From NCBI GenBank assembly GCA_017520545.1, contig JAFXFM010000004.1, positions 124,001-188,000 of the forward strand: a stretch of 64,000 nucleotides of DNA. The letters run 5' to 3'. This DNA comes from Alistipes sp. Its GTDB lineage: Bacteria; Bacteroidota; Bacteroidia; Bacteroidales; Rikenellaceae. The notes under the pieces are model-generated. The model saw only the letters and a program-made list of their open reading frames with translations, was not told the origin of the DNA and searched no databases. The stretch's first letter is position 1. Each line of letters begins with the position of its first letter. Below are positions 26,021-33,438 of this stretch, piece by piece. The translations under genes and the position numbers were made by a program.

Positions 26021-26021
26021 A

Positions 26022-27146
26022 CTATTTTGGTGCTTTGCGATAGAGGTAAATAGCGATTATTATATAGACTATATTTGGCAACCAAACAGCCAACAATGTC
26101 GGCAACGAGCCACCCTTTGCGAACTCCTCGAAGATGCGGTTAAGCAAGATGTAGGAGAAGCACAACACAATGCCCACGCCAATATGCAAGCCTGTACCAC
26201 CGCGAGTCTTACGCGACGAAAGCGACACTCCGATAAGTGTCAGAATAAACGTTCCGAGTGGATAGGCGTAACGAGTGTGATGTTCGACCTCGAACTGACG
26301 AATAAGATCGGAGCCCTTGGTACGCTGCTGTTCGATGAAGGTGTTCAACTCGGTGATGTTCATCGTCTTAACCAAAGACTGCATCTTACCTAACTCCACA
26401 ATATCCAGATTCAGCAGCGTGTCGAGGTTTCGATTCTGTTGGAAAGTCTCCACACCCTTCTCATCGAAATTGCGGGTGATATATCGCTGCGCTGTCCAAC
26501 GTTTTGTTTCGGGGTCGAACTTAACGTCCGAAGCGTCCAACACCGAGCGCATAGCACCATCTTCGTAACTTTCGAGCGCCATAAACGACGCCTGCAAGGA
26601 GCTTGGGCTAAATCCGCGAATATAGAGGAATGTACCAGGGGATATCTGTCGATAGATATGTCGTTCGTACTGAACAGCCTTGCGACGTGGGATATACTGC
26701 TCCTCGAAGGCTACGCAACTGCGTTGAGATATAGGAATTACCCAAAGACTCAGCACAAGCGATATAGCAGTAATCATCGAGGCACTGATAAAATACGGCC
26801 ACATAAGTCGGCGAAAACTCATACCGCCCGACAACATCGCCACAATCTCGGTACGGTGCGCCAATTTCGACGTAAAGAAGATACAGGCAATAAAGGTGAA
26901 GAGCGCACTGAACTGATTTACGAAGAATGGCACGAAGTTGAGATAGTAGTCGAGGAAGATGCTCTTCAATGGAGCCTGTGTTGTGGCGAAGTCGTCAATC
27001 TTCTCCACATAGTCGAAGACCACAACCACCACAACAATCATTGCAATCGCAAAGAGGTAAGTTCCGACGAACTTACGAATGATGTAGCGGTCGAGAATCT
27101 TCAATCCCGGCCACCAGCTTATACCCTTTTTATATTGCGGTTCCAT
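26022..27146 (-). CDS. lptG: LptF/LptG family permease (lipopolysaccharide export)
   Basis: The protein has 374 residues and is one half of the inner-membrane LptBFG transporter that extracts LPS. Three N-terminal helices (TYLFAIAMIVVVVVVFDYV; FFVNQFSALFTFIACIFF; FISASMITAISLVLSLWV) and three C-terminal helices surround a periplasmic jellyroll domain. The conserved MLSGGMSFRRLMWPY loop is present. I see only one permease gene here. The start is about 14 residues longer than the usual KILDRYI opening. It lies between tgt and mqnE in the same direction. Confidence 0.88.
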   Translation of the reverse strand: MEPQYKKGISWWPGLKILDRYIIRKFVGTYLFAIAMIVVVVVVFDYVEKIDDFATTQAPLKSIFLDYYLNFVPFFVNQFSALFTFIACIFFTSKLAHRTEIVAMLSGGMSFRRLMWPYFISASMITAISLVLSLWVIPISQRSCVAFEEQYIPRRKAVQYERHIYRQISPGTFLYIRGFSPSSLQASFMALESYEDGAMRSVLDASDVKFDPETKRWTAQRYITRNFDEKGVETFQQNRNLDTLLNLDIVELGKMQSLVKTMNITELNTFIEQQRTKGSDLIRQFEVEHHTRYAYPLGTFILTLIGVSLSSRKTRGGTGLHIGVGIVLCFSYILLNRIFEEFAKGGSLPTLLAVWLPNIVYIIIAIYLYRKAPK

Positions 27147-27231
27147 TGTTTAATGCAAAATTCAGAATGCAGAATGCAAAATGCAAAATGCAAAATTAGT
27201 TTTCCGTTCTCCGTTTTCCGTTCTCCGTTTA
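27147..27231. repeat. Slippage-like word repeats between tgt and lptG
   Basis: The words AATGCAAAATGCAAAATT and TTCCGTTCTCCGTTTTCCG are repeated in near-tandem over 85 bases with no gene. The same words occur in many intergenic gaps of the window. Confidence 0.6.
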
Positions 27232-28362
27232 TTACAGTCTTCGACCGAGTTTTTCGACCATTACCGTCTTCCACTGTGCAAAGTCGCCGGCGACAATATG
27301 CTTGCGAGCCTCGCTCACCAGCCACAAGTAGAAACCTATGTTGTGCAACGATGCAATTTGCGCTGCCAACATCTCACCACACACCACAAGGTGGTGCAGA
27401 TAGGCCTTCGAATAGGTATAATCCACGAAGGTCGTTCCGTTAGGGTCAATCGGCGAAAAGTCGTTTTCCCACTTCTTGTTGCGGATATTAATAACGCCCT
27501 CACTCGTAAAGAGTTGTCCGTTGCGTCCGTTGCGTGTAGGCATCACACAGTCGAACATATCTACACCTCGGGCAATACCCTCCAAGATATTTATCGGCGT
27601 ACCCACCCCCATCAAGTAGCGAGGTTTATCCTCGGGCAATACCGCATTTACGACCTCAATCATCGCGTACATCACCTCGGTAGGCTCTCCGACAGCCAAT
27701 CCTCCAATAGCGTAGCCGTCGGCGTTGTACTGCAAAACATTCTCTGCCGCCTTGACGCGAAGGTCGGCATAGCCACAACCCTGCACGATAGGGAACAACG
27801 ACTGGTAGTGTCCGTATTTCGGTTGGGTTTTGTGGTACTGATTGAAGCAACGGTCGAGCCAACGCTCGGTCAATGCCAACGACTTTGCCGCATACTCCTT
27901 TGGAGCATCACCCGGAGGGCACTCGTCGAATGCCATCATAATATCGGCACCGATTGTACGCTCGGTGTCAATTACGCTCTCGGGCGTGAAGAGATGGCGT
28001 GAACCATCAATATGCGACTGAAAGTGGCAACCCTCCTCCTTCAACTTGCGACAAGCCGCCAACGAAAAGACCTGAAAACCGCCACTATCGGTGAGCATAG
28101 GTTTGTCCCACGTCGAAAAACGATGCACACCGCCCGCCTCCTCCAGAATTTTCATTCCGGGACGGAGATAGAGGTGATAGGTGTTAGCCAGAATAATCTG
28201 CGCCTTCGCCTCGTTGCTAACGTCGCGATGAAAGATGCCCTTCATAGCCGCAGCAGTGCCCACAGGCATAAAAATCGGAGTCTGTATGACGCCGTGGTCG
28301 GTAACAATCTCTCCTGCGCGCGCGTTGGTCGCAGAGTCCTTATGTTGTAAAGTAAACTTCAT
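27232..28362 (-). CDS. tgt: tRNA-guanine transglycosylase (queuosine pathway)
   Basis: The protein has 376 residues from the ATG at 28362; the frame reaches a TTG at 28374. It exchanges G34 for preQ1 in tRNAs with GUN anticodons. The active-site motif is MLTDSGGFQVFSLA, the substrate loop is GGLAVGEP, and the nucleophile loop is FDCVMPTRNGRNG. The zinc-binding CxCxxC found near the C-terminus of E. coli-type enzymes is replaced by PNGTTFVDYTYS, so the usual zinc site is absent, although AYLHHL and SLHN remain. It heads a minus-strand run with lptG, mqnE and others. Confidence 0.92.
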   Translation of the reverse strand: MKFTLQHKDSATNARAGEIVTDHGVIQTPIFMPVGTAAAMKGIFHRDVSNEAKAQIILANTYHLYLRPGMKILEEAGGVHRFSTWDKPMLTDSGGFQVFSLAACRKLKEEGCHFQSHIDGSRHLFTPESVIDTERTIGADIMMAFDECPPGDAPKEYAAKSLALTERWLDRCFNQYHKTQPKYGHYQSLFPIVQGCGYADLRVKAAENVLQYNADGYAIGGLAVGEPTEVMYAMIEVVNAVLPEDKPRYLMGVGTPINILEGIARGVDMFDCVMPTRNGRNGQLFTSEGVINIRNKKWENDFSPIDPNGTTFVDYTYSKAYLHHLVVCGEMLAAQIASLHNIGFYLWLVSEARKHIVAGDFAQWKTVMVEKLGRRL

Positions 28363-28371
28363 AATCTTGTG

Positions 28372-28379
28372 CAAAATTA
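28372..28379 (-). promoter_or_regulatory. -7 box of tgt
   Basis: The minus strand reads TAATTTTG then C, 9 nt upstream of the ATG at 28362. It is divergent from the glycosyltransferase promoter. Confidence 0.55.
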
Positions 28380-28401
28380 CTAATTTTTACGAAATTTTGC
28401 G

Positions 28402-28409
28402 TAAGTTTG
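28402..28409 (+). promoter_or_regulatory. -7 box of the glycosyltransferase-sigma-rsmG unit
   Basis: TAAGTTTG then C, 28 nt upstream of the ATG at 28438. Confidence 0.6.
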
Positions 28410-28437
28410 CAAAATAATTGATAACACGTTCGCTCAA

Positions 28438-29604
28438 ATGGAGAATATATCTACTACAATCTTCGGTTTTTCAACTTACGACACAGTTTGCATAGCACTG
28501 GCTATCACAATTATAGTGTTGTTCATCATTCAACTCGCACTCTATTTCAACCTATACGGGCGAATCTCCTCTTTCCGTATGATGGATAAACGACCAATCA
28601 GAGAGAGCGAGCCTGCAATATCGGTTATCGTGCCGATGTTCGTCGAAGATTCGTACTATCTCGACACCACACTCGCCACGCTCCTTACCCAAGACTACAA
28701 GGAGTTTGAGGTAGTGTTGATATACGTGGGTAAAAGCGACGACTTCTTCAATGAGATAAAGTCGTTGCAGAAACTATATCCAAATCTCACGCCTATACAG
28801 ATCGACTACTCGCCTCGATACCCCGTATCGACAAAAATCGCACTGAATGTGGGCATCAAGAGTGCAAAATACGACTTTATAGTTACGACGTCGTACGATG
28901 CAGCACCGTCGTCCGAACGTTGGCTCTCGTTGCTTGCCAAAGGCTTCTTGTATGGTGATGTAGTGCTGGGTTACAGCGGCATAGTACGAAAGGAGGGCTT
29001 TGCGAACTTCATCTTCCGCGAGTACCAAATCAACAAGTCGTTGGCGTGGATCTCGGCAGCTATTCGTGGCAAGGCGTATGCCGGTTCACGCAATGCATTG
29101 GGCTTCAAGAAGGAGTTGTACTTCAATGTAAGAGGATTTAATCACCTCGATATGAATGCGGGCGAAGATGACCTTTTCGTTCAACAGATTGCAACACCCG
29201 ACAATGTCAGCGTAGTGCTCTCTCCACGTGCAACGTGCATAGAGCAGACGTGGGGCGGCTTCGCTTGGTGGTTGCGCAAAATGCAGATGTTGCGAGAGAC
29301 TCGTCGCTTCTACAAGCGAGGTGTTACGGCTAAATCTACTGCCGAGTTGGTGATGCGCACACTCTTTTTCATCGCCGTACTCGCCGCAATAATCGTTCTG
29401 CCTTGGGAGTTCAAGGCTATACCGATTGCCGTAGCGGTTTTACGATACCTTCTGTCGTTTTACCTCTTTGTACGCAACACACGCCGACTTGGAGAGGAGG
29501 GGCTTTCGTCGCGCCATATCATCTACGACTTTATAGAACCGGCATTGCGACTCTTCGTCATCGTGGCTCCACTCACAAAAGGAAGCAATACCTATCAGAA
29601 TTAG
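28438..29604 (+). CDS. Family 2 glycosyltransferase with membrane helices
   Basis: The protein has 388 residues. An N-terminal helix (VCIALAITIIVLFIIQLALYF) is followed by a GT-A domain at about 55-270: ISVIVPMFVEDSYYLDTTLA, a TTSYDAAPSS segment in place of the DxD, and GEDDLFVQQIA, the catalytic-base region. Two to three C-terminal helices follow. It is probably a processive or lipid-linked sugar transferase in the inner membrane. The acceptor is unknown. It lies one base upstream of the ECF sigma gene, so the two are co-transcribed. Confidence 0.83.
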   Translation: MENISTTIFGFSTYDTVCIALAITIIVLFIIQLALYFNLYGRISSFRMMDKRPIRESEPAISVIVPMFVEDSYYLDTTLATLLTQDYKEFEVVLIYVGKSDDFFNEIKSLQKLYPNLTPIQIDYSPRYPVSTKIALNVGIKSAKYDFIVTTSYDAAPSSERWLSLLAKGFLYGDVVLGYSGIVRKEGFANFIFREYQINKSLAWISAAIRGKAYAGSRNALGFKKELYFNVRGFNHLDMNAGEDDLFVQQIATPDNVSVVLSPRATCIEQTWGGFAWWLRKMQMLRETRRFYKRGVTAKSTAELVMRTLFFIAVLAAIIVLPWEFKAIPIAVAVLRYLLSFYLFVRNTRRLGEEGLSSRHIIYDFIEPALRLFVIVAPLTKGSNTYQN

Positions 29605-29605
29605 A

Positions 29606-30208
29606 ATGGTCGCAAACGGATACGACATATACGACGATTGCACTTTGGCAAAGATGGTTACCGAGGGTGATAGCACCGCCTTCGATACTCTGTTTGCACG
29701 CCATAGCGACTCGATTTACGCAATGTTGCTCAAATACACGGGCAACAGCAACGATGTGAATGATTTGATGCAGGAGGCCTTTATGAAAGCCTTCTTAAAA
29801 ATAGGTCTTTACGACCCGAAATACGACTTCGGAGCGTGGATATACACCATAGCACGAAACACCTTTGTCGATTTCAGCCGCTCGCGCAAGAGCAACGCTC
29901 TGAACCCGCAGAACCTCTCACCCGAGATTGACAATACGGCACAATCGTCATCGCCAACGCCCGAAGACTATATCATAAATGCGCAACAACGAGCACAGAT
30001 TGAGCGATATATCTCGATGTTGCCACAGGATTACCGCCAACTCTTTGAGTTGCGATTTCTCGACGAGTATAGTTACGAGGAGATCTCTGAAAAACTCGAT
30101 ATGAAACTCGGAACGGTGAAAACCCGAATTTTCCGAGTACGCAATATGATGTGCCGACTCATTACCGACGGCGAAAAGCAATTTGAGAAACAGGGCATAA
30201 ATGGATAG
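29606..30208 (+). CDS. ECF-type RNA polymerase sigma factor
   Basis: The protein has 200 residues. Region 2 is at about 20-90 (FDTLFARHSDSIYAMLLKYTG, DLMQEAFMKAFLKIGLYDP, WIYTIARNTFVDFSRSRKS). Region 4 is at about 130-190 (YISMLPQDYRQLFELRFLDE, YSYEEISEKLDMKLGTVKTR). Region 1.1 and the region 3 of primary sigmas are missing, as in the ECF group. No anti-sigma gene adjoins it. The gene overlaps rsmG by 8 nt and follows the glycosyltransferase by 1 nt, so translation is probably coupled. Confidence 0.88.
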   Translation: MVANGYDIYDDCTLAKMVTEGDSTAFDTLFARHSDSIYAMLLKYTGNSNDVNDLMQEAFMKAFLKIGLYDPKYDFGAWIYTIARNTFVDFSRSRKSNALNPQNLSPEIDNTAQSSSPTPEDYIINAQQRAQIERYISMLPQDYRQLFELRFLDEYSYEEISEKLDMKLGTVKTRIFRVRNMMCRLITDGEKQFEKQGING

Positions 30209-30830
30209 CGTAGCACTAATCGAGAAGTACTTCCACGATTTGTCGGAGGAGCAGCGCGAGCAGTTTGCGAGGCTCGGCGAGGTATATGCCGAGTGGAACT
30301 CGAAGATAAACGTAATCTCGCGCAAGGATATGGAGCACATCTACCTGCACCATATTCTCCACTCGCTCGCCATAGCCAAAGTATGCCACTTTGCCGATGG
30401 CGCCGAGGTACTCGACGTGGGCTGCGGAGGCGGTTTCCCATCGGTGCCGCTCGCCATTCTCTTTCCGAATGTAAAATTTACAGCCTGCGACTCGATAGGC
30501 AAGAAAATACGCGTTGTCGAGGGTGTTTGCCAGGCGATAGGTATCAAAAATATCCGCACCGTAAATGGTCGTGTCGAGCAGTTGAAGGAGAAGTTCGACT
30601 ACATCGTATCGCGTGCCGTAACCGATATGCCTACCTTTGTAGGTTGGGTGCGCGGAATGGTACGCAAGGGTGAGAAGGGCTCATTGCCGAATGGTATTCT
30701 CTACCTCAAAGGCGGTGATTTAACCGAGGAGCTACGCGCAAGTCATCGCGAGTGGACACGACACTACATCTCGGAGCTATTCGACGAAGAGTTCTTCGAG
30801 ACGAAGCAGGTGGTCTATTCGAAGGAGTAA
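30201..30830 (+). CDS. rsmG: 16S rRNA (guanine527-N7)-methyltransferase
   Basis: The 209-residue protein methylates G527 of 16S rRNA. The SAM-binding motif is EVLDVGCGGGFPSVPLAIL, with ACDSIGKK as the acidic ribose contact, and YIVSRAVTDMP matches the catalytic loop region of GidB/RsmG. It overlaps the sigma gene by 8 nt and is followed 18 nt later by the phosphoesterase-like gene. Confidence 0.92.
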   Translation: MDSVALIEKYFHDLSEEQREQFARLGEVYAEWNSKINVISRKDMEHIYLHHILHSLAIAKVCHFADGAEVLDVGCGGGFPSVPLAILFPNVKFTACDSIGKKIRVVEGVCQAIGIKNIRTVNGRVEQLKEKFDYIVSRAVTDMPTFVGWVRGMVRKGEKGSLPNGILYLKGGDLTEELRASHREWTRHYISELFDEEFFETKQVVYSKE

Positions 30831-30848
30831 TAGAAGGAGGGGTTATAT

Positions 30849-32522
30849 ATGATTTTTCGCACGATACTTCTATGCGCACTATTTGTGGCATCGATCTTCA
30901 CGGTCGAAGCAAAGAGGGTGCCGAAGGCGCAACAGCGCGACTCGATAACTATATTTGGTCGTGTATTGTGCGATGGAAATCCCGTTGCCAACGTTCCCGT
31001 ATCGGACGGAGTGCATATAGTAAAAACCGACTCGTTGGGACGCTATGCCATCGCGTCGTATAAGTTCCAAAATACGGTATTCGTAATTACCCCCTCGGGG
31101 TATGAGCCCGTTTGTCGCAAGCGTATTCTACCGACATTCTGGGCAGAGTTGCGCAAAAAACGAGAGGTAGCAGAGGAGCACAACTTCTACCTACAAAAAC
31201 GCAACCAGCAAAATCATCGCATAATTTTTATGTCGAATCTCTTTTTGCAAAACTCTAACGACGACCTTTTACAATTCAAGAAAAAGACTATTCCTGCAGC
31301 TCGTATATTGAGTGATGAGGCAGTGGCAGATTCGACCGCCGTATATACCATTCTATTAGGCGATATAAGCAACTGTCCGAATTGGTACTCACGCGAGTTT
31401 GACGTGGGCGATGCCGTGTCGCTGATAGCCTCGCTGCGCTACCCAACAATGCTGTATACGGTGATGGGCGACCAAGACAACGATGGCGCAGTTCCCGGAA
31501 CGGGTCTGACCGACTACAAGGCGGAGCGACAATATGTATATACGTGCGGTCCGAAGTACTACTCGATGAATATCGGCGATATACACTACATCGTTCTCGA
31601 CAACACCGTATTTCGCAACGAAGCCGGAAAGGGTAAATATCCGCCCGAGATTGCGGGCAGGCGCAACTACGACCGCTTTGTAACCTCCGACCAACTTGCT
31701 TGGTTACGTCGCGATTTGGCGCTTATCAAAGATAAGAGCACCCCTATCGTGGTGTGTATGCACCATACCGCATTTACGGCGAACTCAAAGAACCGTATCT
31801 CAAAGCGATTCAGCAAACCCGAACATCTCGACTCGCTGACCAAGTGCTTTACCGAGTATCAGAATGTTCACTTCGTAACGTCGGGCTCGATGGACCGTCG
31901 CATATCGCGTCCAAAGGAGTTGCCGAATATCGTCGAACACGCCATAGCCTCAACCTCGGGCGACAGGTGGAAGACCGGCTATAATGGCTACCGACAGATT
32001 AATGGCGCAGGAACACCGGCAGGCTTCGAGGTTTTCGATATAAAGGGACGCAAAATGGAGTGGTACCACGCGGACGAGAGTGGCAGCACCAAGCCTTTCC
32101 GCGTATATGATATGACGAAGGTCGGCGAGTATTATCGCGAAAATCTCGATGTCCAAAACCTTATCCGCGAGTATTCGAGAACGGTTTTAAATTATGGTGC
32201 TCCCGAGTTTGCGCAGTATATTTATATTAATTGGTGGGGAAATGAACGAGGTGCAAAGTTGGAGGTTTTCGAGGATAATAAGCCTCTGCGTGTACGCCAA
32301 ATACACCACACCGACCCACTCTTTGTGGTTACTTCAACAACATTCACACTCAAACATAGTCGCAACAAGCCACGCATCGGTCGCAACAACAGCAACCACC
32401 TCTTCCGCGTGCAGCGAACATCGCAAAACTCTACTATCAGAGTGCGAACAACCAGTCCATTTGGTGTTGTTCACGAAGAGATTATCGTAGGAAACAAACC
32501 TTTTTCGCAGCAGGCAAATTAG
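30849..32522 (+). CDS. Calcineurin-like phosphoesterase family protein with degraded active site
   Basis: This is a 557-residue exported protein (signal MIFRTILLCALFVASIFTVEA). An N-terminal Ig-like domain (ITIFGRVLCDGNPVANVPVS, about 33-95) precedes a metallophosphoesterase-like core (about 120-380) and a C-terminal beta domain, the layout of the MetallophosN/MetallophosC family. Several metal ligands appear altered: the usual DxH or DPQ is FMSNLF (about 127-132), GNHD is GDQD (about 207-210), and the GHxH is SGSMD (about 345-349). LLGDIS and CMHH are kept. The fold seems intact but activity is doubtful. It follows rsmG by 18 nt. Confidence 0.75.
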   Translation: MIFRTILLCALFVASIFTVEAKRVPKAQQRDSITIFGRVLCDGNPVANVPVSDGVHIVKTDSLGRYAIASYKFQNTVFVITPSGYEPVCRKRILPTFWAELRKKREVAEEHNFYLQKRNQQNHRIIFMSNLFLQNSNDDLLQFKKKTIPAARILSDEAVADSTAVYTILLGDISNCPNWYSREFDVGDAVSLIASLRYPTMLYTVMGDQDNDGAVPGTGLTDYKAERQYVYTCGPKYYSMNIGDIHYIVLDNTVFRNEAGKGKYPPEIAGRRNYDRFVTSDQLAWLRRDLALIKDKSTPIVVCMHHTAFTANSKNRISKRFSKPEHLDSLTKCFTEYQNVHFVTSGSMDRRISRPKELPNIVEHAIASTSGDRWKTGYNGYRQINGAGTPAGFEVFDIKGRKMEWYHADESGSTKPFRVYDMTKVGEYYRENLDVQNLIREYSRTVLNYGAPEFAQYIYINWWGNERGAKLEVFEDNKPLRVRQIHHTDPLFVVTSTTFTLKHSRNKPRIGRNNSNHLFRVQRTSQNSTIRVRTTSPFGVVHEEIIVGNKPFSQQAN

Positions 32523-32524
32523 CG

Positions 32525-32717
32525 TTTGACGTCCGACACACTCGTGCAGAATGCCGCCAACTGATTTATTAAGGGGCGGTATCGCAAGACTCAATAATCG
32601 TTATAAGTGAGCAGATTTTGTGCGATGTTAGGCGACAAATCCGCAGCATAGCCATTCTATGTGAGGAATTTGACGTCCGACACACTCGTGCAAAATATGC
32701 CGCTTATAACGATTATT
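32525..32717. repeat. Nested palindromic element upstream of greA
   Basis: A perfect 15-bp inverted repeat, AATAATCGTTATAAG at 32593-32607 and its complement at 32703-32717, encloses a second, looser inverted pair (ATTTTGTGCG.. with ..CTCGTGCAAAAT) and a central CATAG/CTATG hairpin. A 24-bp direct repeat beginning TTTGACGTCCGACACAC occurs at 32525 and 32669. There is no reading frame. The right arm overlaps the -33 box of greA. Confidence 0.7.
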
Positions 32718-32747
32718 TGGTGAATTGATTTTTTTGCCTTATATTTG
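32716..32747 (+). promoter_or_regulatory. greA promoter (TTTG, 20 bp, TATATTTG)
   Basis: TTTG at 32716-32719 and TATATTTG at 32740-32747 have the Bacteroidota -33/-7 spacing. The start ATG is 92 nt downstream of the -7 box. Confidence 0.75.
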
Positions 32748-32839
32748 CACTGCAAAACGTTAGGGTTTCAATCTTGAAGGGGGTTGAAATTCTTTATTTT
32801 TTTTGTTTTTTTATTGGTTGAAAAGTAAAAATTAGAGAT

Positions 32840-33313
32840 ATGACACAAATTAATTATCTTACAGCAGAGGGTTACAAAAAGTTGAAGGACGAACTCGACC
32901 ATATGCGTTCGGTGGAGCGTCCGGCTGCGGCTGCGGCTATTGCCGAGGCACGCGATAAGGGAGATTTGTCGGAGAATGCCGAGTACGATGCAGCACGCGA
33001 GGCACAGGGCTTATTGGAGATGCGTATTGCTCAGTTGGAGGCAACATTGAACAACTCACGCGTTATAGACGAGAGCAAAATCAGCAAGGATAAGGTACAG
33101 ATTCTCAGCAAAGTAACACTCCTAAACCACAACAACAAACGCGAGGTTACCTACACTATCGTTTCGGAGAATGAAGCGAACCTTCGTGAGGGTAAGTTGG
33201 CGATAGGCACGCCTATCGCAAAGGCTCTGCTCGGCAAGAAGAAGGGCGAGGTGGTAGAGGTTACCGTACCTGCCGGCGTCATAAAATTCGAGATTCTCGA
33301 CATTTCGATCTAA
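32840..33313 (+). CDS. greA: Transcription elongation factor GreA
   Basis: The protein has 157 residues, the usual length. It rescues backtracked RNA polymerase by stimulating transcript cleavage. The N-terminal coiled coil contains the tip acidic region (ARDKGDLSENAEYDAAREAQG), with the key Asp and Glu, and the C-terminal FKBP-like domain ends PAGVIKFEILDIS. It is monocistronic, with its own promoter and a strong terminator. Confidence 0.95.
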   Translation: MTQINYLTAEGYKKLKDELDHMRSVERPAAAAAIAEARDKGDLSENAEYDAAREAQGLLEMRIAQLEATLNNSRVIDESKISKDKVQILSKVTLLNHNNKREVTYTIVSENEANLREGKLAIGTPIAKALLGKKKGEVVEVTVPAGVIKFEILDISI

Positions 33314-33342
33314 CAATATAGAGAAATGGGGTAATTAGAGAG

Positions 33343-33372
33343 GAGCGTGTCGAAATGACACGCTCTTTTTTT
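33343..33372 (+). terminator. greA terminator
   Basis: GAGCGTGTC pairs with GACACGCTC, and seven T residues follow. Confidence 0.9.
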
Positions 33373-33438
33373 GCATTATCTTGGTGATTTCGTACTTTTT
33401 CACCATATTTGTAGAAAGTTTCACAAAAGAGTTTCGCT

